DNA from: SKVR01 sp964589855
Lineage (GTDB): Bacteria > Bacteroidota > Bacteroidia > Bacteroidales > UBA7960
Assembly (NCBI GenBank): GCA_964589855.1
Contig: CAZPVB010000002.1
Coordinates: 1 to 64,000 of the forward strand
Reading direction: 5' to 3'
Length of the DNA: 64,000 nt
Shown here: in pieces, positions 46,456 through 56,522 of the stretch
Layout of the letters: the number at the start of each line of letters is the position of its first letter
Numbering within the stretch: the stretch's first letter is position 1
Made by a program: the position numbers and the translations under genes
The notes under the pieces: model-generated
Databases searched by the model: none
Told to the model about the DNA's origin: nothing
The model's input: the letters and a program-made list of their open reading frames with translations, nothing else

Positions 46456-48816
46456 ATGACACGAAAAACTGCTGCCCTCGATTCTTTCAATGTTGTTTAC
46501 AGTAACGTTGAAGAAACTTTCAGAAAAAAATCAGGTCTTAACCAGATCAGCACGCAAATTCCGTATATCACTGTTGACAATTTTCCTCAGCTTGGACTGA
46601 TTACGGCCTTGAGGTTTTTGGAATGGGTTTCGGAAAACCCCGAAGGAGTAATCAGCCTGCCCACAGGAAAAACACCAGAATTTTTTATTAAATGGACAGA
46701 TTACCTGCTGGAAAACTGGGAAACCCAAAAAGGTGCGGAAATGAGAAAACAGTTTGGATTACAGGTGAGCAAAAAGCCTGAATTAAAAGGATTGCAGTTT
46801 ATCCAGATTGATGAGTTTTACCCTATCAGCAGCAAACAACACAATAGTTTTTATGATTATGTGATCAATTTTTATCTGAAAAATTTTGGTTTGGATAAAA
46901 ATCGCGCACTACTGATCAACAGCGATGAAATACCCCTTGCTGACAATAAACACTTCAGTGAAGTATTTCCTGAAGGAAACATTGATCTTTCACTGCGCTA
47001 TCGCGAATCAAGAAACCATGCCGAAGAGATGCAACAAAAGTCAATTTTTATGATTGATGACTGGTGCAGTGATTATGAGCAAAAAATCCGTGAAAAAGGG
47101 GGTATTGGATTCTTCCTCGGTGGTATTGGACCTGATGGTCACATCGCTTTCAACGTAAGAGGATCGGATGAATTCAGCACTACCAGACTTACGGCAACCA
47201 ATTTTGAAACACAAGCGGTAGCCGCCTCCGATCTGGGGGGAATTGAAATATCAGCCAACAGACTGGTGATCACCATAGGACTTGAATCCATCACCTACAA
47301 CCCTGATGCCGTGGCCATCATCATCGCCGCCGGTGAAGCCAAGGCGGGCATTGTAAAAGAATCGCTGGAAAACGAAATATCGAATCTTTACCCGGCCTCC
47401 GTTCTGGCAAAATTGAAAAACGGACGCTTCTACCTAACTCAGGGTGCCGCCAGCAAATTAAACGATATGGTAATAAGGCAATATAAAACCGGTAAATGGA
47501 CCCAGGAGAAGAGTGAGAAATCAGTGATTGACCTTTGCAAGAAAGTTCAGAAATTCGGACATAGACTGGTTCTAGACGACCTGAAGAATGATACATTTAC
47601 CAGGATGATACCCAACCTGGATGAGAACATCGTACAGCAGGTGTCTGATGAGATTGTAGATAAAATGAAAAAAGGTTTGCAAAAAGAAGAAAACCAGGTT
47701 TTTCTGCATACCGGACCCCATCATGATGATATCATGTTGGGAATCCTGCCTTTTATCACCAACCACATCAGCACCCCATCCAACAAGTTTAAATTTGCTG
47801 TTCTTACCAGCGGTTTTACAGCAGTAACCAACAGATTTGTTATGGACCTGCTCAACGACACGAAAAGACTGATGGACAAAGGACAGATACAAATGATCAA
47901 CTACCCCGACTTTTTTGAGGTAGGATATAAACTGAAAAGCGATAAAGATGTTTATCATTACCTGAACAATGTTGCCTCCGGCAACCAGGAAGAGTGCAGA
48001 AGAGGTGTGTGCCACAGACTGGTAAGGGCATTGGTAGACACCTATAATGTAAAAAGCATTGAACACCTTCGCGACACCCTCAACGAAGTGATTGTGATCC
48101 TGAAAAACAGCTACGATGGCGAAAAAAACCCTCCGAAGATTCAAAGAATCAAGGGAATGATCAGAGAATTTGAAGAAGAACTGGTTTGGGCACATTTTGG
48201 TGTACAGGTAAAAAATGTTGATCATTTGCGCCTGGGATTCTATAAGGGCGACATCTTTACAGAACAACCCAAACTTAACCGCGATGTGGAACCGGTACTC
48301 GAACTGCTCAGGGAGGTAAGACCTACTGTTTTAAGTCTCACCTTTGACCCGGAAGGTAGCGGACCCGATACACATTACAAGGTTCTGCAGGCAACTGCCG
48401 AAGCGCTGCGATTGTGGAAAAAGGAAGAAGACCTCTCTCAATTGCGCATCTGGGGTTACCGGAATGTTTGGTACCGCTTCCATCCCGCAGAGGCAGATAT
48501 CATTTTCCCCGTTTCACTCAATGCCATGGCCGAGATGAACGATTCTTTCACCAATTGCTATGTGAGCCAGGTAGATGCCTCTTTTCCCAGTTATGAACAT
48601 CATGGCAAATTCAGCGAACTGGCGCAGAAAATATGGGTACAACAACTGAAAGATGTGCAATTGCTCCTGGGAAAAAACCACTTCTATCTGAATGAAGACC
48701 CACGCATAAGAGCTTGCCATGGTTTGCTTTATGTAAAAGAGATGAATGTTGATGAATTCCTGTCTCACGCCCGGGAACTCAAAGAATCGGTTGAAGGGAT
48801 GGTAGCAGGATTGTAA
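46456..48816 (+). CDS. NagB-like (glucosamine-6-phosphate deaminase family) domain fused to LmbE/PIG-L domain
   Basis: The 786-residue protein joins two domains. Residues about 30-345 are NagB-like: SLPTGKTPEFFIKW (phosphate loop), FIQIDEFYPIS and GGIGPDGHIAFNVRGSDEFS. In E. coli NagB the last motif is DGHIAFNE, with catalytic Asp141, His143 and Glu148; here the Glu position is Val. Residues about 390-770 are an LmbE/PIG-L deacetylase-like domain with HTGPHHDDIMLGILPF (metal-binding H-x-D-D) and DPEGSGPDTHYKVLQA (second His). Long NagB-LmbE proteins are annotated as glucosamine-6-phosphate deaminase in Bacteroidota, but the altered active site makes this uncertain. A combined N-deacetylase and deaminase or isomerase acting on an amino-sugar phosphate is plausible. 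The protein is cytoplasmic and monocistronic, with a terminator 85 bases downstream. Confidence 0.8.
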   Translation: MTRKTAALDSFNVVYSNVEETFRKKSGLNQISTQIPYITVDNFPQLGLITALRFLEWVSENPEGVISLPTGKTPEFFIKWTDYLLENWETQKGAEMRKQFGLQVSKKPELKGLQFIQIDEFYPISSKQHNSFYDYVINFYLKNFGLDKNRALLINSDEIPLADNKHFSEVFPEGNIDLSLRYRESRNHAEEMQQKSIFMIDDWCSDYEQKIREKGGIGFFLGGIGPDGHIAFNVRGSDEFSTTRLTATNFETQAVAASDLGGIEISANRLVITIGLESITYNPDAVAIIIAAGEAKAGIVKESLENEISNLYPASVLAKLKNGRFYLTQGAASKLNDMVIRQYKTGKWTQEKSEKSVIDLCKKVQKFGHRLVLDDLKNDTFTRMIPNLDENIVQQVSDEIVDKMKKGLQKEENQVFLHTGPHHDDIMLGILPFITNHISTPSNKFKFAVLTSGFTAVTNRFVMDLLNDTKRLMDKGQIQMINYPDFFEVGYKLKSDKDVYHYLNNVASGNQEECRRGVCHRLVRALVDTYNVKSIEHLRDTLNEVIVILKNSYDGEKNPPKIQRIKGMIREFEEELVWAHFGVQVKNVDHLRLGFYKGDIFTEQPKLNRDVEPVLELLREVRPTVLSLTFDPEGSGPDTHYKVLQATAEALRLWKKEEDLSQLRIWGYRNVWYRFHPAEADIIFPVSLNAMAEMNDSFTNCYVSQVDASFPSYEHHGKFSELAQKIWVQQLKDVQLLLGKNHFYLNEDPRIRACHGLLYVKEMNVDEFLSHARELKESVEGMVAGL

Positions 48817-48900
48817 AAAAAATAAGAAAAAACGGACAAGTTTCAGGATTGTTTTTGTGAGTTGTTAATCGTTTAGTTTTTTTAGTAGTTTGATTTCCAA

Positions 48901-48938
48901 AACGGCATCCTCCGAACCGGAGGGTGTCGTTCTTTTTT
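48901..48938 (+). terminator. Rho-independent terminator after the NagB-LmbE gene
   Basis: A 14-bp stem (AACGGCATCCTCCG with CGGAGGGTGTCGTT, two G-U pairs, three-base loop) is followed by CTTTTTT. Confidence 0.85.
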
Positions 48939-49062
48939 ACCTGATTGCTCAAACAAGCTACAATCAATTGCCCGTTGATTTTTCACAGATAACAGGTGTT
49001 GCTGTTTTCATAATTTTTGATTTTTCATTCAGAAACATTTCCGCTTCATTTTTAAACAACAC

Positions 49063-49070
49063 TATCTTTG
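49063..49070 (+). promoter_or_regulatory. Candidate -7 element (TATCTTTG) of dinB
   Basis: TATCTTTG matches TAnnTTTG but lies only four bases before the GTG start used for dinB. Transcription would then begin at or just after that codon, implying a leaderless message or a start at a later codon. Confidence 0.4.
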
Positions 49071-49074
49071 TTGT

Positions 49075-50151
49075 GTGGCAGACTGCAGAAAAATAATACA
49101 TATCGATATGGATGCATTTTATGCATCGGTAGAACAAAGAGACAACCCAAGTCTCTGCGGAAAACCCATTGCCGTGGGAGGTGGTGCCGAAAGAGGTGTG
49201 GTAGCTGCTGCCAGTTATGAAGCCAGGGAATTTGGGGTGAGATCAGCAATGCCTGCTTCACTGGCAAAAAGAAAATGCCCGCAATTGATCTTCGTTAAAC
49301 CACGGTTTGATGTTTACCGCAGTGTCTCTAATCAGATCAGAAAAATATTTTTAGAATATACGCACCTGGTCGAACCGCTGTCCCTCGATGAAGCCTATCT
49401 GGATGTGACACACCCCCTCAAAGGGCCCAATTCTGCAACCCTTATCGCCAATGAGATAAGAAAAAGAATTGATAAAGAATTACATCTCAAGGCATCAGCG
49501 GGTATTTCCTTCAATAAGTTCCTTGCCAAAACTGCCTCAGACATCAACAAACCTAACGGATTCTTTGTGATAAAACCTGAAGAAGCCAATGCTTTTATAG
49601 AAAAATTACCCGTGAGCAAATTTTTTGGCGTTGGTAAGGTTACCGCCGAAAAACTGCATAAACTTGGCATAAAAAACGGTGCCGACCTGAAAAAAACAAC
49701 AAAAGAGTTACTGATCAGGCATTTCGGAAAACACGGCATATTCTTTTACAATATTGCCAGAGGTGCTGACAACAGGGTTGTTGAACCAGAGCGCATACGC
49801 AAATCGGTGGGGGCTGAAAATACTTTCTTCCAGGATCTGAAAACCACCGAAGAACTCAACCAGGCAATGGAGGATATTTGCCAGACACTGTTTTTAAGAC
49901 TTACCAGAGCCGACATGTGGGGAAAAACGTTAACGGTAAAAATCAAATACCATGATTTTACCCGGATAACGCGCAGCCGTACCTTTGTTGAACCGGTTAC
50001 AGATAAGGATATGATCTTTGAACAGTCCGTACAATTGCTGCATGAAAACAGGCAAAAAGATAAACCCATCAGACTGCTGGGTGCCACCTTTTCTCAGTTG
50101 GAAAGCAATCAACACAGTGCCGGAAAGCAACTCCGGCTGCAATTTTGGTAG
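49075..50151 (+). CDS. dinB: DNA polymerase IV (Y-family translesion polymerase)
   Basis: The 358-residue protein matches DinB throughout. It has KIIHIDMDAFYASVEQRDNP (catalytic Asp in palm motif I), AVGGGAERGVVAAASYEARE, VEPLSLDEAYLDVT (motif with the second catalytic Asp-Glu), ASAGISFNKFLAKTASDINK, KLPVSKFFGVGKVT (helix-hairpin-helix) and a little-finger domain. Length is normal for the family. It replicates past lesions during stress. A start at GTG 49075 is needed to include the conserved first strand; no ATG lies upstream in frame. No LexA box was recognised. The gene converges with the AsmA-like gene. Confidence 0.95.
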   Translation: MADCRKIIHIDMDAFYASVEQRDNPSLCGKPIAVGGGAERGVVAAASYEAREFGVRSAMPASLAKRKCPQLIFVKPRFDVYRSVSNQIRKIFLEYTHLVEPLSLDEAYLDVTHPLKGPNSATLIANEIRKRIDKELHLKASAGISFNKFLAKTASDINKPNGFFVIKPEEANAFIEKLPVSKFFGVGKVTAEKLHKLGIKNGADLKKTTKELLIRHFGKHGIFFYNIARGADNRVVEPERIRKSVGAENTFFQDLKTTEELNQAMEDICQTLFLRLTRADMWGKTLTVKIKYHDFTRITRSRTFVEPVTDKDMIFEQSVQLLHENRQKDKPIRLLGATFSQLESNQHSAGKQLRLQFW

Positions 50152-50212
50152 TTTCAGCATATTTCAGAAAATAAGGCGGTCTGTTCATCATGTAACGGGT
50201 GCAAAGGAAGTC

Positions 50213-53053
50213 CTACTCCTCCCCTGCCTTTATTTTCTCTGCACGTTCTTCTGCTTTTTGCAAAAGTTCATCTGCCTGTTCATCCGCTTGCTTTTCAAGG
50301 GTATTGGCCTGTCTGTCTGCTTCTTCAATCAGTTCCTGCCCTGCTCTGCGGGCAGCGGCTCTGGCTATGGGATTACTTGCCTCTTCTTCCAGTTCCTCTG
50401 CTTTTCTGCGTGCTTCTTGTCTTACAGCATCGGCAGCTTTTTGGGCTTCATTTCGCATGTTTTGCGCCTGCTGCTGAGCTTCTTCTAACACCTGATCCGC
50501 CCTTCTTTCCAGTTCCTGTTGGGCTTTCTCCTGATTTTCATCAATCGCCTCCTGCGCCTGATCCCTGACCTCCTCTTTTTTCTCTTCAATGATATCTTCA
50601 ATGGCACTCTCTGCCTGTTCGCGGGCAGTTGTTTCACCATCGCCCATGCGAACAGCAACAGACGGATCACCGACATCCCCTGTAATGGATATTTGAATCT
50701 TTACAGTTTCAGAAAGACCAACGTTCATACCCGTTGCCGCCTCTGCCTGCCCCGCAAGTTCATTGATAAGATCATTGGCGGCACTGCCAAATTCGCTGCG
50801 CGGCACGGACAAAACCATCAGATAATCCATGGTTTGATCAAAGGAATGACTGCCCGAAAGCCTGGCCGTGGCATTACCCAGTTTCATGTCAAAAGGATCT
50901 ACCTCTACCTTTCCATCCGAGAAAGCAAAATTCACATTCACATCTTTCATATTCAAGGTTTTAAATCTTTCCAGTTTCAACCTTTCTGCTATCTTTACCA
51001 TTACTTCACTGTTTTCAATTCTGATATCATCTGATTGAAAACGCCCGGAACCTGCCAACGAGTCCATTACAGGTTCCATTTTTTCATTCAGCGATGAATT
51101 GATTGCAAGGGATGCCGAAAATGTCCCTTTGGCATTCTCCCCAATGGGGGCAAGTTTACGAAAGGTATTGAAAGTGGAGAAGGTGCTACCAAGGTCAAAA
51201 CCTGATATATCCAAACCAAAATCAAATCCCGGATTTTCTGGATCTGTTGTGAAATAGGAACCATTCACAGTCATTTCACCTTCAAGCATATTCATCTTTA
51301 AATTGCGCAATTCCGCCTTTTGTTCTGCCACGAGAATTGCACCTCTCATCTGCGTCATCTCCAATTTGTCGTATAACAACTGGTCAAAACTGCTTTGCAA
51401 GGTGAAATTGATATTTGCAGGTATCTCTATGACGGAAAGTTCTGCTACAGTATCTTGCTCTTCCACAGGTATGGTATCAGAAGTTTCCATCAGCGGATTA
51501 AGATCAAAAAAGGCTGACCTGGTCTCAAAACTGCCTTTGAGTATTTCATCATTCAACGCATAACCCAAAATATTATCGATTTTCCCGGAAGCATTCAGAT
51601 CGCTTTCCCCCATGGTCATGGAAAATTCATTCAGTTCTGCCTGCCGGGGCGTAAAAGCGAGTTCCATCAGCGAAATGTTCAGGTTTTGGGGAATATCATC
51701 ACCAGCATATTCAAAATCAGACATTGACAGGTTTCCGGTGAAAACAAATTCCTCGTACTCCTCATTTTCAATAGACGACATGCTTCCCTGTGCAATCATA
51801 TCACTATCTATAATTCCTGACAGGCGCATATCTTCAAGGGGGTAAACATCCTGTATCCTTGCAAGGTCGATCTTACCGTTCAGTCGTGCATCAATTCGGG
51901 GATCTGATACAGGTGTTTCCAGTCTCAATCCCATACGAACAGGATTGCCGGCAACTTCCAGTTCAAAAGTACTAATATCTGCTACTGTTAAATCAGCATC
52001 GCCTCCCGGATTAAAGAGTCTGGTGGTTACATTCACATTTTCCACGGCTGCCGGAAGGTCAGGATACTGAAACATGCCATTTTCCACACGAAAGTCAATA
52101 TCAAAACCAGGAATATTCTCCTCATCATAAATACCTTTTACACTACCACCGATACTCATGGAACCGGAAGTTTGCAAACCGTCGAAATCTTTGGTGTAAA
52201 GCGCAGGTATGAGTGATAGAAAAGATTTGAATTGAGTTTGTGGAGAACCAAAGACAAGATCAAAATCATACCCACCTTCAGGCATGGCAAAGGTACCTTC
52301 GGCACTAATCTGTAAATCATTCAGAAATAATTCATTGTCTTCAATTGTAAAGATCCATGCGTTGAGATCGGCGCCAATATTTGCTTTCAGGCGGGCTTGC
52401 ACACCTGCCAGATAAGGAATGCCATCATACGAAAAAGAAAAAGCCCCGGCACGGGTGTCAGAAATTTGAAGGGTTGTAAAATCAGCTGAAAAATCGCCGG
52501 AAAGGGTATGGTCAAAATCGCTCAGCTTGGTGTAAACCTTATAGTAACGGTCGTCGTAAACAATTTGTGCATTGTTGAGCGTCAGTTTTTTCAATGCAAT
52601 GTTAAAATCTGCCGGATCTGCTGCCAAAGTATCCGGGATCTTTTCATCAGTTCCTGTTTCAGGAACAATATCATAATTGGTGGTCCCGTCTTCAAGCACA
52701 AGTATATTGACTACAGGATCGTCTATTCTCACCTTTTTTATTTCATATTCACCACCTTTCCAGATACCCGATAAATTGAAAGTTAAAAATATGGTACCGG
52801 CCGATACAAGGGTATCTCCCTCAAAGGCAGATTTTCCAATCACACTCAGGTCATTGATGCTGAGCGAAACATCAGGAAAACCCCTTAAAAAAGACAATCC
52901 AAAATCACCAAAATCGATGGTAGCATCCAAATTTTGGTTCATGGCAATTTTAACTTGCTCCACAATACGATCCTTAAAGATATAGGGAAGTGTTAACAAT
53001 AGTATGAAAACAACAAGAAGAACAATACCGGTGATTTTTAATATTTTTTTCAT
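50213..53053 (-). CDS. AsmA-family protein with long charged coiled-coil tail
   Basis: The 946-residue protein has an N-terminal membrane helix (ILKITGIVLLVVFILLLTLP). Typical AsmA sequence follows (DATIDFGDFGLSFLRGFPDV, SLSINDLSVIGKS, later LEGEMTVNGSYFTTDP and a DUF-like C-terminal AsmA_2 region, GSGRFQSDDIRIENSEVM). AsmA-like proteins are inner-membrane anchored, span the periplasm as a beta-groove and are thought to move phospholipids toward the outer membrane. The last 140 residues are a highly charged Glu/Ala/Gln/Arg coiled coil (for example EKKEEVRDQAQEAIDENQEK), unusual for the family and reminiscent of apolipoprotein-like helices. Long antisense frames here arise from this biased composition. 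Confidence 0.85.
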   Translation of the reverse strand: MKKILKITGIVLLVVFILLLTLPYIFKDRIVEQVKIAMNQNLDATIDFGDFGLSFLRGFPDVSLSINDLSVIGKSAFEGDTLVSAGTIFLTFNLSGIWKGGEYEIKKVRIDDPVVNILVLEDGTTNYDIVPETGTDEKIPDTLAADPADFNIALKKLTLNNAQIVYDDRYYKVYTKLSDFDHTLSGDFSADFTTLQISDTRAGAFSFSYDGIPYLAGVQARLKANIGADLNAWIFTIEDNELFLNDLQISAEGTFAMPEGGYDFDLVFGSPQTQFKSFLSLIPALYTKDFDGLQTSGSMSIGGSVKGIYDEENIPGFDIDFRVENGMFQYPDLPAAVENVNVTTRLFNPGGDADLTVADISTFELEVAGNPVRMGLRLETPVSDPRIDARLNGKIDLARIQDVYPLEDMRLSGIIDSDMIAQGSMSSIENEEYEEFVFTGNLSMSDFEYAGDDIPQNLNISLMELAFTPRQAELNEFSMTMGESDLNASGKIDNILGYALNDEILKGSFETRSAFFDLNPLMETSDTIPVEEQDTVAELSVIEIPANINFTLQSSFDQLLYDKLEMTQMRGAILVAEQKAELRNLKMNMLEGEMTVNGSYFTTDPENPGFDFGLDISGFDLGSTFSTFNTFRKLAPIGENAKGTFSASLAINSSLNEKMEPVMDSLAGSGRFQSDDIRIENSEVMVKIAERLKLERFKTLNMKDVNVNFAFSDGKVEVDPFDMKLGNATARLSGSHSFDQTMDYLMVLSVPRSEFGSAANDLINELAGQAEAATGMNVGLSETVKIQISITGDVGDPSVAVRMGDGETTAREQAESAIEDIIEEKKEEVRDQAQEAIDENQEKAQQELERRADQVLEEAQQQAQNMRNEAQKAADAVRQEARRKAEELEEEASNPIARAAARRAGQELIEEADRQANTLEKQADEQADELLQKAEERAEKIKAGEE

Positions 53054-53378
53054 TTTTACAGTGGTTTGATGAGATATTAATTCAGAACTATCAGATTATG
53101 AGACAAAGCAGGCATTAAGAATTATTTCATGAATGTAAAATTAAACTATTATTTTACATATTACAAGCGATTCAATTATTCTATTCTTTTATGAATTAGA
53201 TTTTGTATATTTGATTTGTTGACCATTAAAAAATATTCAGATGCAATGATCCCAATTCCCGGAAAAAAACATGCATATTTTATCAAACTAATGTAATGTT
53301 TTATTGTAAATTTTACATTTTCCAGGTTTTAAAAAAATATTTATTCATTCAATTTATTCATTCACCTAAAACAATACT
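53054..53378. other. AT-rich divergent spacer before the GH13 gene
   Basis: A 325-bp spacer rich in A/T between outward-facing genes. It should contain promoters for both, but no confident -33/-7 pair, repeat or small gene was identified. Confidence 0.35.
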
Positions 53379-56216
53379 ATGATTCCTTCCTTTATCAAAC
53401 ACCGCTTGTTTCTTTTTTTGATGACTTCTTTCCTGATCATTTCAGGAAAAGCGTTTTCGCAGGTCATTTACTCAGAACCTGGTTTGCCAACCGACCAGGA
53501 AGAGGTTAGTGTATTTTTCAATGCCACTGATACGCCACTGGAATCCTACACAGGAGATGTTTATGCCCATACAGGTGTAAATCTTGAACAAGCCGGCAAC
53601 TGGCAGCATGTAATCGGAAGCTGGGGTGATAACAACAACCAACCCCAACTAACCCGCGTTGATGGAGAAGACAACCTTTTTCGGCTGGACATAACGCCCA
53701 ACATCAGGGATTTTTACAATGTTACCTCATCGGAAACCATCACCGGACTGGCATTTGTTTTCAGAGCCGCGGAAGGTTCTCCGCAGTCTGAAGACCTTTT
53801 CCTCGATGTGTATGAAGCAGGATTGAGCGTTTCCATTGTCAATCCTCCTGCTGATCAACCCATTGTGGAATCAGATGAAACGCTTTATATCCAGGCCGTT
53901 TCCAATGAATCAGATAATCTGTCTGTTTTTCTTGATGATGATCCACTGGTTACCACCACCGAAACATCTGTATTTTTCGATCTGGACGCTTCCCTTTACA
54001 ACCCCGGCGGATACTGGATCATCGCCAAAGCAGACGATGCCAATACCTCCATTTACGATTCTACTTATATTTTTATAAGAGATGAACCTCAGGTCGCATC
54101 CCTTCCAGAAAACACTGTGCCAGGTGCGAATTACCATGACGATGGATCGGTTACATTGGTTTTGCATGATCCACCCGCACTCAAGGAATACGTGTTTGTT
54201 ACAGGCGATTTTAACGACTGGATTATATCAGAAGAAGGATATATGAATCGTACCCCTGATGGCAAGCACTTTTGGCTAACCCTTGAAAACCTTACCGACG
54301 GTACTGAATATGCATACCAGTATTTTATTGATAATGAACTAAGACTGGCAGACCCTTATGCTCAAAAAGTTCTGGATCCATGGAACGACCAATATATTTC
54401 ATCAACAACCTATCCCAACCTGAAAGAATATCCTCAAGGAAAAGCAGAAGGAATCGTAAGTGTTATTCACCCCGGAAAACAAGACTATGTTTGGGAAGTG
54501 ACCGACTTTACCCCTCCTGATCCCGAAGACCTTGTCATCTATGAATTACTCATCCGGGATTTCGTGGAAACCTCCGACATCAAAACCGTGATGGATTCCT
54601 TGGATTATCTGCAAAATCTGGGGGTTAATGCTATTGAACTCATGCCTTTCAATGAATTTGAAGGAAATATATCCTGGGGATATAACCCATCTTTTTATTT
54701 TGCAACAGATAAAGCCTACGGAACAGCCAACGATTACAAAGCTTTTATTGATGAATGCCACCGAAGAGGCATTGCCGTGATCATGGATATCGTTTTGAAC
54801 CACTCTTTCAATCTTTCACCCTTTGTACAAATGTATTTCGACCCAGAGGCGGGCGATTGGGGAAAACCATTGCCGGAAAACCCCTGGTTTCTCACCGACT
54901 GCCCCCACGAACCCTGGTGCTGGGGTAATACCTTTGACCAGGATAGCGAATATACCCACGAACTCTTTAACAGGGTCACCGAATACTGGCTCACCGAATT
55001 CAATGTTGACGGATTCCGGTTTGATTTCACCAAAGGATTTACCAATGAGCAAACTGGCGGACAAGGTTGGAATTACGATGAAGCACGCATCAGCAACCTG
55101 AAAAGAATTCACAATCATGTAAAAACCGTTAATCCTGATGCTTATGTTATCCTTGAGCACTTTACCGATAACACCGAAGAAAAAGAACTGGCAGATTACG
55201 GCATGATGATCTGGGGAAACCTGACCCATAGCTACCAGGAAGCAGGAATGGGATGGATACCCGACAGCGATTTTAGTGGTATCTCTTACACTCAAAGAGA
55301 CTGGGAGCACCCTCACCTGATCGGATATATGGAAAGTCATGATGAAGAAAGAATCATGTTTAAGAATTTAAATTTTGGCAATGCCGCCAATGGTTACAAC
55401 ATTCAGGAACCTGGCATTGCTCTGGAAAGGGCAGAATTGATGGCTGCGTTTTACTTTACCATTCCCGGCCCCAAAATGATCTGGCAATTTGGAGAACTGG
55501 GCTACGATTTCTCTATCAATCACTGTCAGAATGGAAGCATTGATGAAGGATGCCGTGTTGACCCCAAACCCATCCGGTGGGATTATTATGACGATTGGCG
55601 CCGTAAAAGATTGCACGATGTTTACGCAATGCTGATCAACCTGAAAAAAGAACAGGAAGTATTTCGTACTGACGACTACGATCTGTCAGTTTCCAGCGGT
55701 GTAAAAAGAATACATCTCAATCATGAATCCGCCAATGTAACTGTAATTGGAAATTTCAACGTTACAGAATCTACATTTGTTCCCAATTTTCAGCAAACCG
55801 GAACATGGTACGAATTTTTCTCGCGTGAAACCCTGGAGGTAACAGACCTGAGCAGTTCTATTACATTGCAACCCGGCGAATACAGACTCTATTCAACCGT
55901 AGAATTCCCGGACCATGGTGTAGCGCTTTCTGATGAATTACAACATACAAATGCCAACCCGGATCCTGCTGTTTCACCCAATCCATCTGACAACGGCTTT
56001 TATTTTTCATTTGATGCCGACACAACGTATAAACTTGAAATTTTTAACCTGAACGGACAGTTGGTGTACAAAAAAGAAAATGCCATCAACCCCTCTCAAA
56101 ACACTTTTTTCTGGAATAGCAAAAATATGAAGGGAAACAACGTTGGCGAAGGCATGTACTTTTATACACTTTCGGCAAAAGATAAAACCAAAAGTGGAAA
56201 AATTTTGGTGAAATAA
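53379..56216 (+). CDS. T9SS-secreted GH13 alpha-amylase-type enzyme with N-terminal beta modules
   Basis: The 945-residue protein has a signal peptide (ending KAFSQ) and an N-terminal starch-associated domain (about 30-145). An Ig-like domain and a CBM48-like module follow (about 250-345; EYVFVTGDFNDWIISEEGYM). The GH13 barrel has regions I (AVIMDIVLNHSF), II with nucleophile Asp (VDGFRFDFTKGF, near residue 545), III with acid/base Glu (YVILEHFTDN) and IV (IGYMESHDEERI). A C-terminal beta domain and a T9SS tail (AVSPNPSDNGFYFSFD to GKILVK) complete it. It should degrade starch or glycogen outside the cell. There is no SusC/D pair next to it, so oligosaccharide import must be encoded elsewhere. 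A hairpin follows the stop. Confidence 0.92.
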   Translation: MIPSFIKHRLFLFLMTSFLIISGKAFSQVIYSEPGLPTDQEEVSVFFNATDTPLESYTGDVYAHTGVNLEQAGNWQHVIGSWGDNNNQPQLTRVDGEDNLFRLDITPNIRDFYNVTSSETITGLAFVFRAAEGSPQSEDLFLDVYEAGLSVSIVNPPADQPIVESDETLYIQAVSNESDNLSVFLDDDPLVTTTETSVFFDLDASLYNPGGYWIIAKADDANTSIYDSTYIFIRDEPQVASLPENTVPGANYHDDGSVTLVLHDPPALKEYVFVTGDFNDWIISEEGYMNRTPDGKHFWLTLENLTDGTEYAYQYFIDNELRLADPYAQKVLDPWNDQYISSTTYPNLKEYPQGKAEGIVSVIHPGKQDYVWEVTDFTPPDPEDLVIYELLIRDFVETSDIKTVMDSLDYLQNLGVNAIELMPFNEFEGNISWGYNPSFYFATDKAYGTANDYKAFIDECHRRGIAVIMDIVLNHSFNLSPFVQMYFDPEAGDWGKPLPENPWFLTDCPHEPWCWGNTFDQDSEYTHELFNRVTEYWLTEFNVDGFRFDFTKGFTNEQTGGQGWNYDEARISNLKRIHNHVKTVNPDAYVILEHFTDNTEEKELADYGMMIWGNLTHSYQEAGMGWIPDSDFSGISYTQRDWEHPHLIGYMESHDEERIMFKNLNFGNAANGYNIQEPGIALERAELMAAFYFTIPGPKMIWQFGELGYDFSINHCQNGSIDEGCRVDPKPIRWDYYDDWRRKRLHDVYAMLINLKKEQEVFRTDDYDLSVSSGVKRIHLNHESANVTVIGNFNVTESTFVPNFQQTGTWYEFFSRETLEVTDLSSSITLQPGEYRLYSTVEFPDHGVALSDELQHTNANPDPAVSPNPSDNGFYFSFDADTTYKLEIFNLNGQLVYKKENAINPSQNTFFWNSKNMKGNNVGEGMYFYTLSAKDKTKSGKILVK

Positions 56217-56243
56217 GCACACATGTTTTTCACATGAGCATTG

Positions 56244-56284
56244 AAAGTGGAGTAAACTGAAAATTTTTGGTTTACTCTACTTTT
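56244..56284 (+). terminator. Hairpin terminator after the GH13 gene
   Basis: A 14-bp stem (AAAGTGGAGTAAAC with GTTTACTCTACTTT, one G-U pair) lies 27 bases after the stop; the T-run is short (TTTTCTAATA). No gene was seen in the remaining spacer to 56522. Confidence 0.6.
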
Positions 56285-56522
56285 CTAATATAACCTTCTT
56301 TCCGAAGAAATTAAAATAGCACTTTCCCTGTTTATTCCTATAACTATAATAAATGTTACATATATATTTTAATATGACAAACGTGTTTTCATAAACGATA
56401 ATTTTGTTGTATGGAAGAAGGGAGAACATCATTTATGTCTTCATGGAATTTTTCAATCCTGGTGAATGTTTTTGTAATTTTGCATCTGACTCTAACCCCT
56501 TTTCCTAAACCGCCGGAATTTT

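Noticed and set aside
47572..48267. 231-codon minus-strand frame
   Set aside because: It lies antisense to the LmbE domain of the NagB-LmbE gene, whose motifs are clear.
50018..50488. 156-codon plus-strand frame with apparent membrane character
   Set aside because: It is produced by the Glu/Ala/Gln-rich coil of the AsmA gene read on the other strand.
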